Assembly (NCBI RefSeq): GCF_004135975.1
Contig: NZ_CP026538.1
Coordinates: forward strand, 3,162,001 to 3,226,000
Reading direction: 5' to 3'
DNA length: 64,000 bases
From: Solidesulfovibrio carbinolicus
GTDB lineage: Bacteria > Desulfobacterota > Desulfovibrionia > Desulfovibrionales > Desulfovibrionaceae
This document shows positions 46,301-54,542 of the stretch, one piece after another (the stretch's first letter is position 1; each line of letters begins with the position of its first letter). The notes under the pieces were generated by a model that was given only the letters and a program-made list of their open reading frames with translations, had not been told where the DNA came from and made no database searches. The position numbers and the translations under genes are program-made.

Positions 46301-46555
46301 GAGACGGCCGAAACCCGGCGCGGCGGCGGCGATCTGGCCGGCGCGGCCGAAGGCTACAAGGCCGTGGTGGCCCGCTGCCCGGATTTCTGCGCCGCCTACA
46401 ACAACCTTGGCCTGACCCTGCACAAGCAGGGCCGCACCCCGGAAGCCCTGCCCTTTTTCGAGCAAGCCCTGCGCTGCAATCCCCAGGACAACCTGTTCAA
46501 GGAAAACTACGAACTCACCGTCAAACGCCTGCGCACGGCCGAGAAACGGCCGTAG
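43358..46555 (+). CDS. Giant exported TPR-repeat protein
   Basis: A 1065-residue protein. A signal anchor near residues 14-38 (GVCWLLAAVLIVALARPAPS) is followed by a beta-rich region of about 340 residues with Ig-like strands. Residues about 380-870 are helical repeats of about 70 residues related to TPR (AGDLDGALLAVSDMQALAPA, AKRFDSAAKALDDARAVSPK, AGDADAALATVSEAAALDPE). The last 180 residues are two near-identical Cys-containing TPR units (LCPDTCQAYNNVGTSLYSLG and RCPDFCAAYNNLGLTLHKQG). Start is GTG at 43358 with AGGGAAG upstream. Probably a periplasmic scaffold; partners unknown. Confidence 0.75.
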   Translation: MNNTSTLFPPRLAPWGVCWLLAAVLIVALARPAPSLAVEPAQAAVRQPGEPTKTPRETPAAQPVPAGGAGAASGDLRIVLKKSAPAEGTPRVGGAASFEARLYRGEAELSPEAYECRWRSDGGARFLDPAGPFTNTAIFLRPGRERVWVEVVPRSGPSAGLAAVSEPVALDVAQPNFGLSASPAAPLVGEETTVAIRDFPVHDGVEFRWDPLPAHAKLVRVGERSLTFYPTEAKPVAVKVAAMAAGGGKQAAPLGKANIDVVARSYQVTVDNRGLLDTPATVWRDGEGPVAASGVAVGQRVGLRASVTPTPPNPPLAYAWGLCPGAKAAGGEDTREITASRRETGPCQATVEVRDARGLLLGRGKGEFSVDVSQAELDAAAERAREVDRLVRDGAKAWAEGDPDRAAGEAGQAVRLSPKDAAAVAALDRIARDKGRLDSYLGRAASALAADDFDEASAMLDEAAKVNPKAAAIPAARQAVEARKETLGRIGKLLAQARDKWEAGEVETALSLAGRAQELDTAHGEAKAARERYVAARDRLIAALKQSAAYLTAKRFDSAAKALDDARAVSPKFKAVAEMDAAIAARKQRAWSLDERLARARDQWNAGDADAALATVSEAAALDPEHPGAAHARKNLALARDNLAKAEERAETALAKGKLEEARSALADAAKINPRHPRIAELQTSVAHRAGRDQRLAALAAEAARRNAAGDLDGALLAVSDMQALAPADPAVAAERAKLARARDAVQDALTRTRDFLAARRFDLALAALAEAEKVNAKLPALAEWRQKVQAEKQRAETDLATTLGQATKLAEAKDFDGARRLLDAARDVGPMPPPLAAKAKELERRVAAGRQTQDAARREQDNRGKAAAATTAETDQSGRCLELGKQATAKRAAGDHAGAIRDYQTLLTLCPDTCQAYNNVGTSLYSLGYAAESLPWFDEAVKCAPKEALYRENAALTRTRLAAPQPPKPGEAGPSCAAAFETAETRRGGGDLAGAAEGYKAVVARCPDFCAAYNNLGLTLHKQGRTPEALPFFEQALRCNPQDNLFKENYELTVKRLRTAEKRP

Positions 46556-46572
46556 GGGCAAAGAGGGAAGAA

Positions 46573-46632
46573 TTGCCTCCGGCGGCCGGGAGGGGCTCAG
46601 CCCCTCCCGGACCCTCCCGAAAAGGGGTAAAG
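46573..46632 (+). repeat. Hairpin element copy 5
   Basis: GCCTCCGGCGG, stem CCGGGAGGGGC (46586-46596), loop TCA, GCCCCTCCCGG (46600-46610), ACCCTCCCGAAAAGGGG. The stem differs from copies 1, 3, 4 and 6 on both arms with pairing kept. Confidence 0.7.
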
Positions 46633-46933
46633 GGGGCAGCGCGACGAAGGACGGATGCGGCAGCATGAGGCCCGGGCAGCGCGAGAGCGTCGTTGCCCGG
46701 GCCTTTTGGCGTTGCCGTTTGCCCGATGGAGCAACAAAGCTGTTTGCACGAAGGGGGTGCCGGATACGGCGAGAAACACCGCCAATGACGCGCCGTAAGG
46801 TTGACGTCAAAAGGCCAAACATCCGCTGATCCAGCCGATGGGCATGCAGCCCTGCCCGCTCGGAGTTGACTTCCGTCCGCCTCGGCAGACGCGCCCTGCC
46901 CCGGCCGGCCGCTGCCCGCGCCACACAAAAGCA
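46633..46933. other. Gene-free stretch between hairpin copy 5 and the pal terminator
   Basis: About 300 bases between the TPR gene and pal (convergent). No coding frame with a ribosome binding site; a short GC-rich direct repeat GGCCCGGGCA/GCCCGGGCC near 46668-46705 is the only visible structure. Confidence 0.3.
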
Positions 46934-46965
46934 AAACGGCCGCCCGGTTGCCCGGACGGCCGTTT
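46934..46965 (-). terminator. Terminator of the tol-pal cluster
   Basis: AAACGGCCGCCCGG (46934-46947) and CCCGGACGGCCGTTT (46951-46965) form a long stem with one mismatch. On the minus strand it is followed by TTTTGCTTTT. It lies 22 bases after the pal stop codon. Confidence 0.8.
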
Positions 46966-46987
46966 GTCTGCGCGGGGCAGTCGGAAA

Positions 46988-47503
46988 CTAGTAGGTGGCG
47001 CGGAATTCGTCGCGGCGGTTCTTGGCGTAGGCGGCTTCGGAAGTGCCCGGATCAAGCGGACGCTCCTTGCCGTAGCTGACGGTGGACAGGCGGTCGGCGC
47101 CGATGCCGAGGTTGACCAGGTACTGGGCCGCGGCCTGGGCACGACGCTCGCCCAGGGCGAGGTTGTACTCGGCCGTGCCGCGCTGGTCGCAGTTGCCTTC
47201 GACGATCAGCTTGATCTGCGGGTACTGGCGCAGGATCTCGGCCTTGCGGGTCAGGTTCTGCCGGGCTTCGGCGCTCAGGTTGGAGCTGTCCAGGGCGAAG
47301 TGGACCATCTGGGCCAACTCATTGGAAGCAGCGCCCAGCTTCTCGCGCAGCAGACGCTCCTGCTCCAGGCGAGCGCGCTCCTGCTCTTCCCAGCTTGTGC
47401 CGGAACCGTCGCCGGGACCGCCGGCCTTCTTGGCGCAACCAAAACCAGCCAAGGACAGCATCAGCAACAACATGGCCATCAGCAACATTTTCGAACGAAT
47501 CAT
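46988..47503 (-). CDS. pal: Peptidoglycan-associated lipoprotein Pal
   Basis: A 171-residue OmpA-type outer-membrane lipoprotein that binds peptidoglycan and works with TolB in outer-membrane constriction at division. The signal peptide ends LSLAGFGC with Cys23 as lipidation site (the lipobox is slightly non-canonical). A charged linker (EEQERARLEQERLLREKL) precedes the OmpA domain (VHFALDSSNLSAEARQNL, IVEGNCDQRGTAEYNLALGE and RRAQAAAQYLVNLGI), with the usual D and R for diaminopimelate binding. It follows tolB by 232 bases. Confidence 0.93.
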   Translation of the reverse strand: MIRSKMLLMAMLLLMLSLAGFGCAKKAGGPGDGSGTSWEEQERARLEQERLLREKLGAASNELAQMVHFALDSSNLSAEARQNLTRKAEILRQYPQIKLIVEGNCDQRGTAEYNLALGERRAQAAAQYLVNLGIGADRLSTVSYGKERPLDPGTSEAAYAKNRRDEFRATY

Positions 47504-47735
47504 TTTTCCTTCCTCCTCACATTGCCCGCCAGGGCATTGAAAATATCCTCAGGGCGTTGCCCCGGGGCGTTTCCGCGGGCTGGCGAAGCGCCGCCGGAAC
47601 CGGCCTCCAATTACGCCTCCCGCTATAAATTGCAACAGGCAATTGGCGGGGGTTCCGGGGTGTTGCGCACATTTCGCCAACACGCTTGCAGCATTGTCCA
47701 AATCGGGGCCGGCCGGCTGCCGCCAGCTCCCCGCG

Positions 47736-49061
47736 CTACTGGGCCAGCGGCCCCCAGCTCGGCATGTAGGCCGCGCCGTCGCCGGTGGGGATCATCACTG
47801 GCGGCGCGCCGTGGCGCGTGGTCACGAAGATCTTCTTCTGGCCGCTTCGGGTGGACGAGAAGGCGATGAAGTAGCCGTCGGGCGAAAAGGACGGGTTCTC
47901 GTCCGAGCCGCCGCCCGAGGTGACCTGGGTCTCCTGGCCGGTGGCCAGATCCATGACGAACACCTTCTGGGCCCCGCCAAGCTGCTTGGTGAACGCGATG
48001 AGCTTGCCGTCCGGGCTCATGCTCGGGTTGGTGTTGTAGCCCGAGGTGGTCACCCGCCGGCCCGCGCCGCCGTGCACGGTGGTGACGTAGATGTTGGGGC
48101 TGCCGGTGCCGTCGGAGACGTAGGCCATGGCCCCGCCCGAGGCGGCAAAGGTGGGCGAGACCTCGATGCCGCTGCCGGACACCAGGGGCTGGCCCGGCTG
48201 ATAGGCGGAATTGAGCAGGTAGATGTCGGCCTTGCCGTGCATGGTCAGGCTCACCGCCACCTGGCCGTCGGGCAGGAAGTGGGGGCTGACCACATTGGTG
48301 GACGGCAGGGTGTAGACCTGCGGCTTGCCGCCGCCGGACCACACGCCCAGGTAATGGCCGCGCGAGCCGATGAGCGTGAACACGATTCGCCGGCCGTCAA
48401 AGGACCAGCTGGGGCTCACGGCCATGCCGAGCTCGTTGTAGTTGGTCACCCGGTTAAGTCCGCGGCCGGTGGGGCGCACGGTCCAGATGTCGGCCCCCTT
48501 GCCGGCGCTGGGCTTGACGAAGGCGATCTGGGAATTGAAAAAACCGCCCTGGCCGGTGAGCGCCTGCATGAGTTCCATGCAGAACCGGTCGGCGATGTCG
48601 GGCAGCTGGGCGTCGGTCACCGCATCGTAGCCTTTGCCGACCAGCACCTTCTGGGAATAGACCTCAAAGGCCCGCAGCTCGACGTTGCCGAGGTTGCCGC
48701 CGGGGGTCCAGTTGGCCGTCACCAGCACATCGATTTTGGCCAGGCCAAAGGGCTTGAAGTCGATCTGGTCGGCCGTGGCCCCGGCCACCTGGCCGGGCAC
48801 GCTGGACTGGGGCACGATCTGCAGGAAGGGCAAAAACTGCAGGTCCTTGTTGATGAGATCCTGGAGCTTTTCGGCCGGGGTCATCTGGCCGCCGCCGGCA
48901 AAGGGCCGAGCCTGCACCAGATTCATTTTGGCCTGTCCCGGGCCTTGGATGTCCACGGCCAAGGACGTCTGAGCCTGGGCCTGCGCCACGTCCAGGCACA
49001 ACAGCGCGGCCACAAGGGCGCACCACATGCCGGTCACCATCATCCGCTTTCGCATGATCAT
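47736..49061 (-). CDS. tolB: Tol-Pal system protein TolB
   Basis: A 441-residue periplasmic protein. After a signal peptide (ending VAQAQAQ) comes the TolB N-terminal domain (VDIQGPGQAKMNLVQARPFA, PQSSVPGQVAGATADQIDFK) and then a six-bladed beta-propeller with repeated VSPSWSFDGRRIVFT, SPTFAASGGAMAYVSDGTGS, NPSMSPDGKLIAFTK and NPSFSPDGYFIAFSSTRSG motifs. It links inner-membrane TolA to Pal. Length matches the family. A 183-base spacer with a hairpin separates it from tolA. Confidence 0.93.
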   Translation of the reverse strand: MIMRKRMMVTGMWCALVAALLCLDVAQAQAQTSLAVDIQGPGQAKMNLVQARPFAGGGQMTPAEKLQDLINKDLQFLPFLQIVPQSSVPGQVAGATADQIDFKPFGLAKIDVLVTANWTPGGNLGNVELRAFEVYSQKVLVGKGYDAVTDAQLPDIADRFCMELMQALTGQGGFFNSQIAFVKPSAGKGADIWTVRPTGRGLNRVTNYNELGMAVSPSWSFDGRRIVFTLIGSRGHYLGVWSGGGKPQVYTLPSTNVVSPHFLPDGQVAVSLTMHGKADIYLLNSAYQPGQPLVSGSGIEVSPTFAASGGAMAYVSDGTGSPNIYVTTVHGGAGRRVTTSGYNTNPSMSPDGKLIAFTKQLGGAQKVFVMDLATGQETQVTSGGGSDENPSFSPDGYFIAFSSTRSGQKKIFVTTRHGAPPVMIPTGDGAAYMPSWGPLAQ

Positions 49062-49199
49062 CGCCTGAAATCCCTGAATGTCGTTTTGAAGGGTTGGGCG
49101 CAGGCCCGGGAAAGGAGAAAAGGGCCGGCGTCAGGGCAGCCAAAACGGCTTACCCGGCCGGGGCCGGGCAGAGACCGCCATCCGCGCCCTCATAGCCCG

Positions 49200-49233
49200 A
49201 TCCCGCGCCGGGCGCAATCGCGCGGCGCGGGAT
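49200..49233 (-). other. Hairpin in the tolA-tolB spacer
   Basis: ATCCCGCGCCG (49200-49210) pairs perfectly with CGGCGCGGGAT (49223-49233), loop 12 bases. No T-run follows on the minus strand, so it may stabilise mRNA ends or tune expression of tolB relative to tolA rather than end transcription. Confidence 0.45.
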
Positions 49234-49244
49234 ACGGAAAAACG

Positions 49245-50438
49245 TCACTGTCCGAGTTCCTGGGAAGAAAACCGCAGCTGCAGGACATTGAGCCCGGCCG
49301 GCGGCGACGGCAGGGTCTCGGTCTCGGCCACGGACTTGACCGTGGAGGCGTCGAAATTGGGTTGCCCCGAGGACTGCACCAACCGGTAGTTGAGGATGCG
49401 GCCGTCCTTGTCGATGTGCACCTCGACCACGGCGGCGAGCTGCTGCCTGGCCCCGGTCTGGGGGAAGCGCCAGTTCTTTTTGACCTCGCGGTTGACGATC
49501 TGGGCGTAGACGCCCATGGTCACGCCCCCGCCGCCGCCGGCTCCGGGCGTGCCGCCGGGAACGCCCCCCCCGCCGCCGCCGGCCGCTTTGCGGGCCTCGG
49601 CCAGGGCCTTGGCCACGGGATCGCCGCCGGCCGCGCCGGCCCCCGAGCCGGAACCGGACCCGCTGCCGGCCTTGGCCTTGGCGTCCTTGAGCGCCTGCTC
49701 CAGGGTGCTTTTCTCAGCCGCCTTGGCCGCCTCGGCCGCCTTCTTGGCGTCGTCGGCCGCTTTCTTGGCGTCAGCGGCTTTTTTCGCCTCGTCGGCTTTT
49801 TTCTGTTCCTCGGCCTTTTTGGCGTCCTCGGCCTTCTTTTTGGCCTCATCAGCCTTCTTTTGCTCGTCAGCCTTTTTCTGGTCTTCGGCCTTTTTCTTGG
49901 CCTCGTCGATTTTCTTCTGCTCTTCGGCTTTTTTCTGTTCCTCGGCCTTGCGCGTGGCTTCCTCGATCTTCTTGAAATCGGGCTTGGGCTCAAGTTTCGG
50001 CTCGGGCTTGGCCTGTTCCGTGGGAATGGGCTTGGCCTTGGGCTCGGGTTCGGGCTTGGGCTCGGGCTTTTTCGGTTCCGGCTCGGACCGCTTGGGCTGG
50101 GGGGGCTCGGGCACGGCGGCCACGGGCTCGGGCGGTATGGGCTTGGCCGGCGTGGCCGGAGCCTCGGCCGGTTCGGGCAGGGTCTCCTTGGCCGCGGCGC
50201 CGGAGCCGCCCTCGGGTTCGGCCGGGCCAAGCTCGGGCTTATCGCCTGGTCCCTTGGGACCAAGGGGCAACCCGACTTCACCGGGCGGCAGGCCCGGCGG
50301 GGCCAGGGACACGAGATCGACCTCGTAGACCGGCACGTTGAGCTGGAACTTGACCGGCTCCATGCTGACGAAGAGCAAACTCGCCAGCACCACGGTCAGG
50401 TGGAGAAAAATGGAAAATATCCAGCCAAGGACGCGCAT
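49245..50438 (-). CDS. tolA: TolA-like protein (TonB C-terminal type)
   Basis: A 397-residue inner-membrane protein. One TM helix at the N-terminus (GWIFSIFLHLTVVLASLLFV) is followed by a Pro/Glu-rich stretch and a long Lys/Ala/Glu helix (AEEQKKAEEQKKIDEAKKKA and similar) spanning the periplasm, a Gly-rich linker, and a globular TonB/TolA-like domain (YAQIVNREVKKNWRFPQTGA, VEVHIDKDGRILNYRLVQSS). This is the standard TolA plan that transmits proton-motive force to Pal/TolB. The very repetitive middle section is prone to length variation. Confidence 0.9.
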   Translation of the reverse strand: MRVLGWIFSIFLHLTVVLASLLFVSMEPVKFQLNVPVYEVDLVSLAPPGLPPGEVGLPLGPKGPGDKPELGPAEPEGGSGAAAKETLPEPAEAPATPAKPIPPEPVAAVPEPPQPKRSEPEPKKPEPKPEPEPKAKPIPTEQAKPEPKLEPKPDFKKIEEATRKAEEQKKAEEQKKIDEAKKKAEDQKKADEQKKADEAKKKAEDAKKAEEQKKADEAKKAADAKKAADDAKKAAEAAKAAEKSTLEQALKDAKAKAGSGSGSGSGAGAAGGDPVAKALAEARKAAGGGGGGVPGGTPGAGGGGGVTMGVYAQIVNREVKKNWRFPQTGARQQLAAVVEVHIDKDGRILNYRLVQSSGQPNFDASTVKSVAETETLPSPPAGLNVLQLRFSSQELGQ

Positions 50439-50485
50439 GGTGTTCTCTGTCGGTCGCGCTCCGGGAGAGGCACTCCCGGCCGGGC

Positions 50486-50941
50486 CTATTTCTTTTTGGC
50501 GGCAGCGGCCGCCGCGGCGGCGGCGTTTTTGGCCGACTTCTCGTCCTCGGCCACGACGCCGAGCTTGTCGACGCCGGCCGCCTTGATGATGCCCATGACC
50601 TTGACCACCGTGCCGTAAGCCACGGCCTGGTCGGCCCGCAAAAAGAGCTGCTTTTTCTGGTCCGTCACCAGCCGCTTCACCTGGCCCTCAAGGTCGGCGT
50701 ACTCTACCTGGTACTTGTCCAGAAAGATCGTGCCGTCGGCCTTGACGGTCAACACCAGGCTCGTATCCTCCTTGGGCAGGACGCTGACGGCCCGGGTCTG
50801 AGGCAGGTCCACCTCAAGCCCCTGGGTCATCATGGGCGCGGTGACCATGAAGATGATGAGCAGCACCAGCATCACGTCCACGAAGGGCGTGACGTTGACG
50901 TCGGCCAGATACCGGCCTTTGCCGCCGGTCTGCATACCCAT
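50486..50941 (-). CDS. tolR: ExbD/TolR-family protein
   Basis: A 151-residue inner-membrane protein with one N-terminal helix ([20 protein letters not shown]) containing the conserved Asp (FVDVMLVLL) used in proton conduction, then a periplasmic domain ([55 protein letters not shown]). The last 20 residues are a run of nine alanines followed by KKK, an unusual tail. It starts three bases after the tolQ stop codon. Confidence 0.92.
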   Translation of the reverse strand: MGMQTGGKGRYLADVNVTPFVDVMLVLLIIFMVTAPMMTQGLEVDLPQTRAVSVLPKEDTSLVLTVKADGTIFLDKYQVEYADLEGQVKRLVTDQKKQLFLRADQAVAYGTVVKVMGIIKAAGVDKLGVVAEDEKSAKNAAAAAAAAAKKK

Positions 50942-50944
50942 GGC

Positions 50945-51712
<768 letters not shown>

Positions 51713-51742
51713 TGCGACCCACCTGTGGGAAAATGCAGCAGG

Positions 51743-52504
51743 TTAGGAAAGCACGCGTTCCATCAGGGCCGGCAGCACGACTTCCGCCCTTCCCTTAAGG
51801 CGCACGTCGGCCAGGCCCTTGTAGGCGCTTTCCGTAAGATTGATTTCCACAACACCTCCGCCCCTGGCCTTGACCTCCCTGGGCAGGAGATTGGCCGGGG
51901 CGACCTCCCCCGATGTTCCGGCCACCACGATGACGTCGGCGGCCAAGGCCAATTGACCGCTTTTCGTCAGAGCGTCAAGTGCAATGGCCTCGCCAAAGAA
52001 CACGATGTCCGGACGTACCACCCCGCCGCAGTCTTCGCAACGCCACGGCAGGGCCTGCGGCGCAAGCCGCCGGGCCAACGCGCCGTCATGGGCCGCGCCA
52101 CAGCCCATGCAGAAAAAATGCCGCACGCCCCCGTGATATTCCACCACATTGACCGACCCGGCCGCCTGATGCAGGCCGTCGATGTTCTGGGTGACGACGC
52201 CAGCGAGCCTGCCCGCCGCTTCCAGCCGGGCCAGGGCCTCGTGGGCCGGGTTGGGCTTGGCCGCGTCCACCATGACCAGCACCTCGCGCAAAAACGTCCA
52301 GACCCGGGCCGGGTCGCGGGCCAGGGCCTGGGCCGTGGCCACGGCCATGGGGTCGTGGCGCTCCCACACCCCGCCGGGACTGCGAAAATCCGGGATGCCG
52401 CTGGCAACGGATATGCCGGCTCCGGTGAGCGCCACCACCGACCGCGCCCGCCGCAACAGGGCCGCCGCCGCCTCGATGCCCTCGGCGAGCGCCTCGTCCT
52501 CCAT
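51743..52504 (-). CDS. cobB: Sir2-family NAD-dependent protein deacylase
   Basis: A 253-residue sirtuin. Motifs in order: VALTGAGISVASGIPDFRSP, TQNIDGLHQAAG, the catalytic His in VVEYHGG, a four-Cys zinc site (CMGC and CEDC), VRPDIVFFGEA and VVAGTSGEVAPAN with a final VEINL. It removes acyl groups from lysines using NAD. AAGGGGG upstream of the ATG at 52504 supports the start. It lies 30 bases ahead of tolQ on the same strand and may be cotranscribed. Confidence 0.92.
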   Translation of the reverse strand: MEDEALAEGIEAAAALLRRARSVVALTGAGISVASGIPDFRSPGGVWERHDPMAVATAQALARDPARVWTFLREVLVMVDAAKPNPAHEALARLEAAGRLAGVVTQNIDGLHQAAGSVNVVEYHGGVRHFFCMGCGAAHDGALARRLAPQALPWRCEDCGGVVRPDIVFFGEAIALDALTKSGQLALAADVIVVAGTSGEVAPANLLPREVKARGGGVVEINLTESAYKGLADVRLKGRAEVVLPALMERVLS

Positions 52505-52603
52505 GCGACCCCCTTTCGCGCGAAAACGCGTTGAGATTTTTTGCAAAGGCCCTATACTTGCATAATCTGCCGCAGCCAAAGTCTCAACGAGGAGGCAAGA
52601 CTC

Positions 52604-53110
52604 ATGCAATTCCCTTCACGCGCCGTCGTCGCCCTGGCCGGCCTGGCCCTGGCCGCTGTCCTGGCCGCCCCCCAGGCCCTTCTGGCCCAGGCCCCGCCGC
52701 CCCAGAACATGACCACGCCCCCGCACCCCGGAGGACAGCAGCCGCGACCGCCCAAGGGCCAACCTCCGGCCACGGTCCAGGCGCCGACCGCCGTCCAGGC
52801 CCCGGCCACGGTGAAAGCCCCACCCCCCGTCAGACCGCCGGCCGCCGTCATGATCCCCGGCCCGGTGGCCCAGGGACCGGGCATCGTCATTCAGCCCCCG
52901 TCGGTGACCGTCCAGCCGCCCGGCTACTATCCGCCGCCGCCCCCGCAAGGCGGCCGCAAGGCCCAGGCGCTTCTGCGCTGCAATCAACAACAGGCGGCCT
53001 GCGCCCAGAACTGCAACTACCGGACTTACGGACAGGCGCGCAACATGTGCAACAACCAATGCAACGCCATGTTCGTCAACTGCACCGCCCGGGTCAATTC
53101 CATGCGCTGA
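52604..53110 (+). CDS. Exported Pro-rich protein with Cys-rich tail
   Basis: A 168-residue protein with a signal peptide (VVALAGLALAAVLAAPQALL, cleavage after AQA). The middle is low-complexity Pro/Ala/Val (QAPTAVQAPATVKAPPPVRP). The last 45 residues hold seven cysteines (LRCNQQQAACAQNCNYRTYG, MCNNQCNAMFVNC), probably disulfide-bonded. No family recognised. GGAGG before the ATG at 52604 fixes the start; it is divergent from cobB and 23 bases before the next gene. Confidence 0.65.
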   Translation: MQFPSRAVVALAGLALAAVLAAPQALLAQAPPPQNMTTPPHPGGQQPRPPKGQPPATVQAPTAVQAPATVKAPPPVRPPAAVMIPGPVAQGPGIVIQPPSVTVQPPGYYPPPPPQGGRKAQALLRCNQQQAACAQNCNYRTYGQARNMCNNQCNAMFVNCTARVNSMR

Positions 53111-53133
53111 CCCGGCAAGCCAAGGACAATGCC

Positions 53134-53550
53134 ATGAACACCAAAATCGTCCTGGCCCTGCTTGCGGCGCTTACCTGCGCCGCGCTGCTGGCTCCCCAGT
53201 TCGGCCTGACCCAGCCGCCGCCCTGTCCGCCGGGCATGGTCTGGACCCCGGGCGGCTGCCGGCCCGTGCCGCCGCCCCCCCCGAGCTATGTCCCGCCGCG
53301 CCCCGTGCCACCGCCGCCGGGCTACGGTCCGGGCTACGCGCCGGTCCCGCCCTATGACCCCAACATCAAGCAGGTGGCCCGTCGCTACATCACCCTGCAT
53401 TCCTGCCCGGGCGAAGCCTGCCCGCCGGTCACCTCGCTGTCGCGCGGCACCCCGGTGCGCATCCTGGCCTGGGAAGGCCCCTTCGTCTTCGTGCGCGTAC
53501 CCGACTCGCGCATCGAAGGCTGGGTCAAGCGCAACCGCCTGACCCCGTAA
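53134..53550 (+). CDS. Exported SH3-like protein
   Basis: A 138-residue protein with a signal peptide (IVLALLAALTCAALLAPQFG). After a Pro/Tyr/Gly-rich linker with a CPPG-GGC motif, the last 65 residues form a bacterial SH3-like (SH3b) unit: YITLHSCPGEACPPVTSLSR, GTPVRILAWEGPFVFVRVPD and EGWVKRNRLTP. SH3b domains commonly bind cell-wall peptides. AAGGA upstream of the ATG at 53134. It forms an operon with the Cys-rich gene upstream and is ended by a strong terminator. Confidence 0.75.
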   Translation: MNTKIVLALLAALTCAALLAPQFGLTQPPPCPPGMVWTPGGCRPVPPPPPSYVPPRPVPPPPGYGPGYAPVPPYDPNIKQVARRYITLHSCPGEACPPVTSLSRGTPVRILAWEGPFVFVRVPDSRIEGWVKRNRLTP

Positions 53551-53618
53551 CGCCGGAACCGCCGTCTGGACGCGGCCTCAGGCCGCGTCCAGACCAGCCG
53601 GACCGGCGTTCGCTTTTT
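53551..53618 (+). terminator. Strong intrinsic terminator
   Basis: GTCTGGACGCGGCCT (53564-53578) pairs perfectly with AGGCCGCGTCCAGAC (53580-53594), an outer CGCCGG/CCGGCG pair extends it, and TTTTTT follows at 53613-53618. It ends the two-gene unit 52604-53550. Confidence 0.85.
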
Positions 53619-53695
53619 TCTTCCGCGCCACAGCCCGAACCCTTGAAAAATATGATCGTCTTTTTCAAGGAAAACAAATTGTTGTAGCCGTGCAA

Positions 53696-54403
53696 CTAGG
53701 AAACGCTCTCTGCGCTTTTCGTGGACGCGACACGCACCGCCCGTCCCGTCCCCTTGCCGGCCGGCCCCTCGCCCGGCAAACGCGGCCGATTGGCCGCGAA
53801 CGCCGGATCGGCCGCGTCCAGCACGGCAAATAGCGCCCGCAATTCACCGTCAGCGTGCAGCATCCGCTGATTGGCGCGATACGCCTGGATAATGTCCGAA
53901 CCCATGGCGTAGAGCCCCGAACGCAGGTCGCGGCGATACAGCCGCATACCCTCGGCCGTGTCCCCGACCGGCCCGAAAAGCGTCAGGTATCTGTCCGGGT
54001 GGACCTCGAAAATCGCCACCTCGCCAAACCGCTCGGGCAGCGGCACGGCCCGGGCCATGTACTCCCGCTCCTCGCGCACCGCACCGCGCCGGACGGCAAA
54101 CCGCCGCCGGGCATATCCCCGGCGCGTGAGCCACACGAGATGATAGACCAGCACCCGGTCATACAACCGCTGGCGCAGGAAATAGGCGGCGATAGCCCCC
54201 AGGCACAGCACGGCCAAGGGCAGGCTTACCCAAAGCGGCACGGCCGCGAGCTTCGCCCCCAGCGCCTCCAACCGACCGGCCAGCCCGGCCCCGATCTCCA
54301 AGGCCTTGCGCCCGGCCGCGTCCAGCAACTCCGCCAAAACATCCGCCGCCTTGCCCAGAAACGACAGCAAGACGGCATAAAGACGATCCACAATGTCGTC
54401 CAC
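53696..54403 (-). CDS. Membrane protein, unknown
   Basis: A 235-residue protein. An N-terminal amphipathic helix region (ELLDAAGRKALEIGAGLAGR) leads to one strong TM helix at residues 58-75 (VSLPLAVLCLGAIAAYFL), then a basic cytoplasmic-looking domain (VWLTRRGYARRRFAVRRGAV) and a beta-rich part (VAIFEVHPDRYLTLFGPVGD). No family recognised. It is divergent from the YitT gene (139-base gap) and converges on the secreted-protein unit to its left. Confidence 0.6.
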   Translation of the reverse strand: MDDIVDRLYAVLLSFLGKAADVLAELLDAAGRKALEIGAGLAGRLEALGAKLAAVPLWVSLPLAVLCLGAIAAYFLRQRLYDRVLVYHLVWLTRRGYARRRFAVRRGAVREEREYMARAVPLPERFGEVAIFEVHPDRYLTLFGPVGDTAEGMRLYRRDLRSGLYAMGSDIIQAYRANQRMLHADGELRALFAVLDAADPAFAANRPRLPGEGPAGKGTGRAVRVASTKSAESVS

Positions 54404-54542
54404 AGCCCCCTCCCGCTGATTGCGCCCCGGCCCGTTACGGCAGCCCGGCTTTTCACTCTACCCGGCTACACCGCCCAGGCCCCCCTGGCAAGCCCGACTC
54501 GCCCCTTGCCAAGCCGGCAAACCGGCACTACGAGGTCTCCCC

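Noticed and set aside
44603-46924. A 773-codon minus-strand frame
   Set aside because: Antisense to the TPR protein and rich in Gly/Arg/Gln as expected of a shadow.
47643-50618. A 991-codon open frame on the plus strand across tolB and tolA
   Set aside because: It is antisense to two well-supported tol genes and arises from GC-rich codon bias; its translation has no recognisable domain and no ribosome binding site.
53696-54403. Possible assignment to a named membrane-protein family
   Set aside because: One membrane helix and a basic domain are visible but no motif supports a name.
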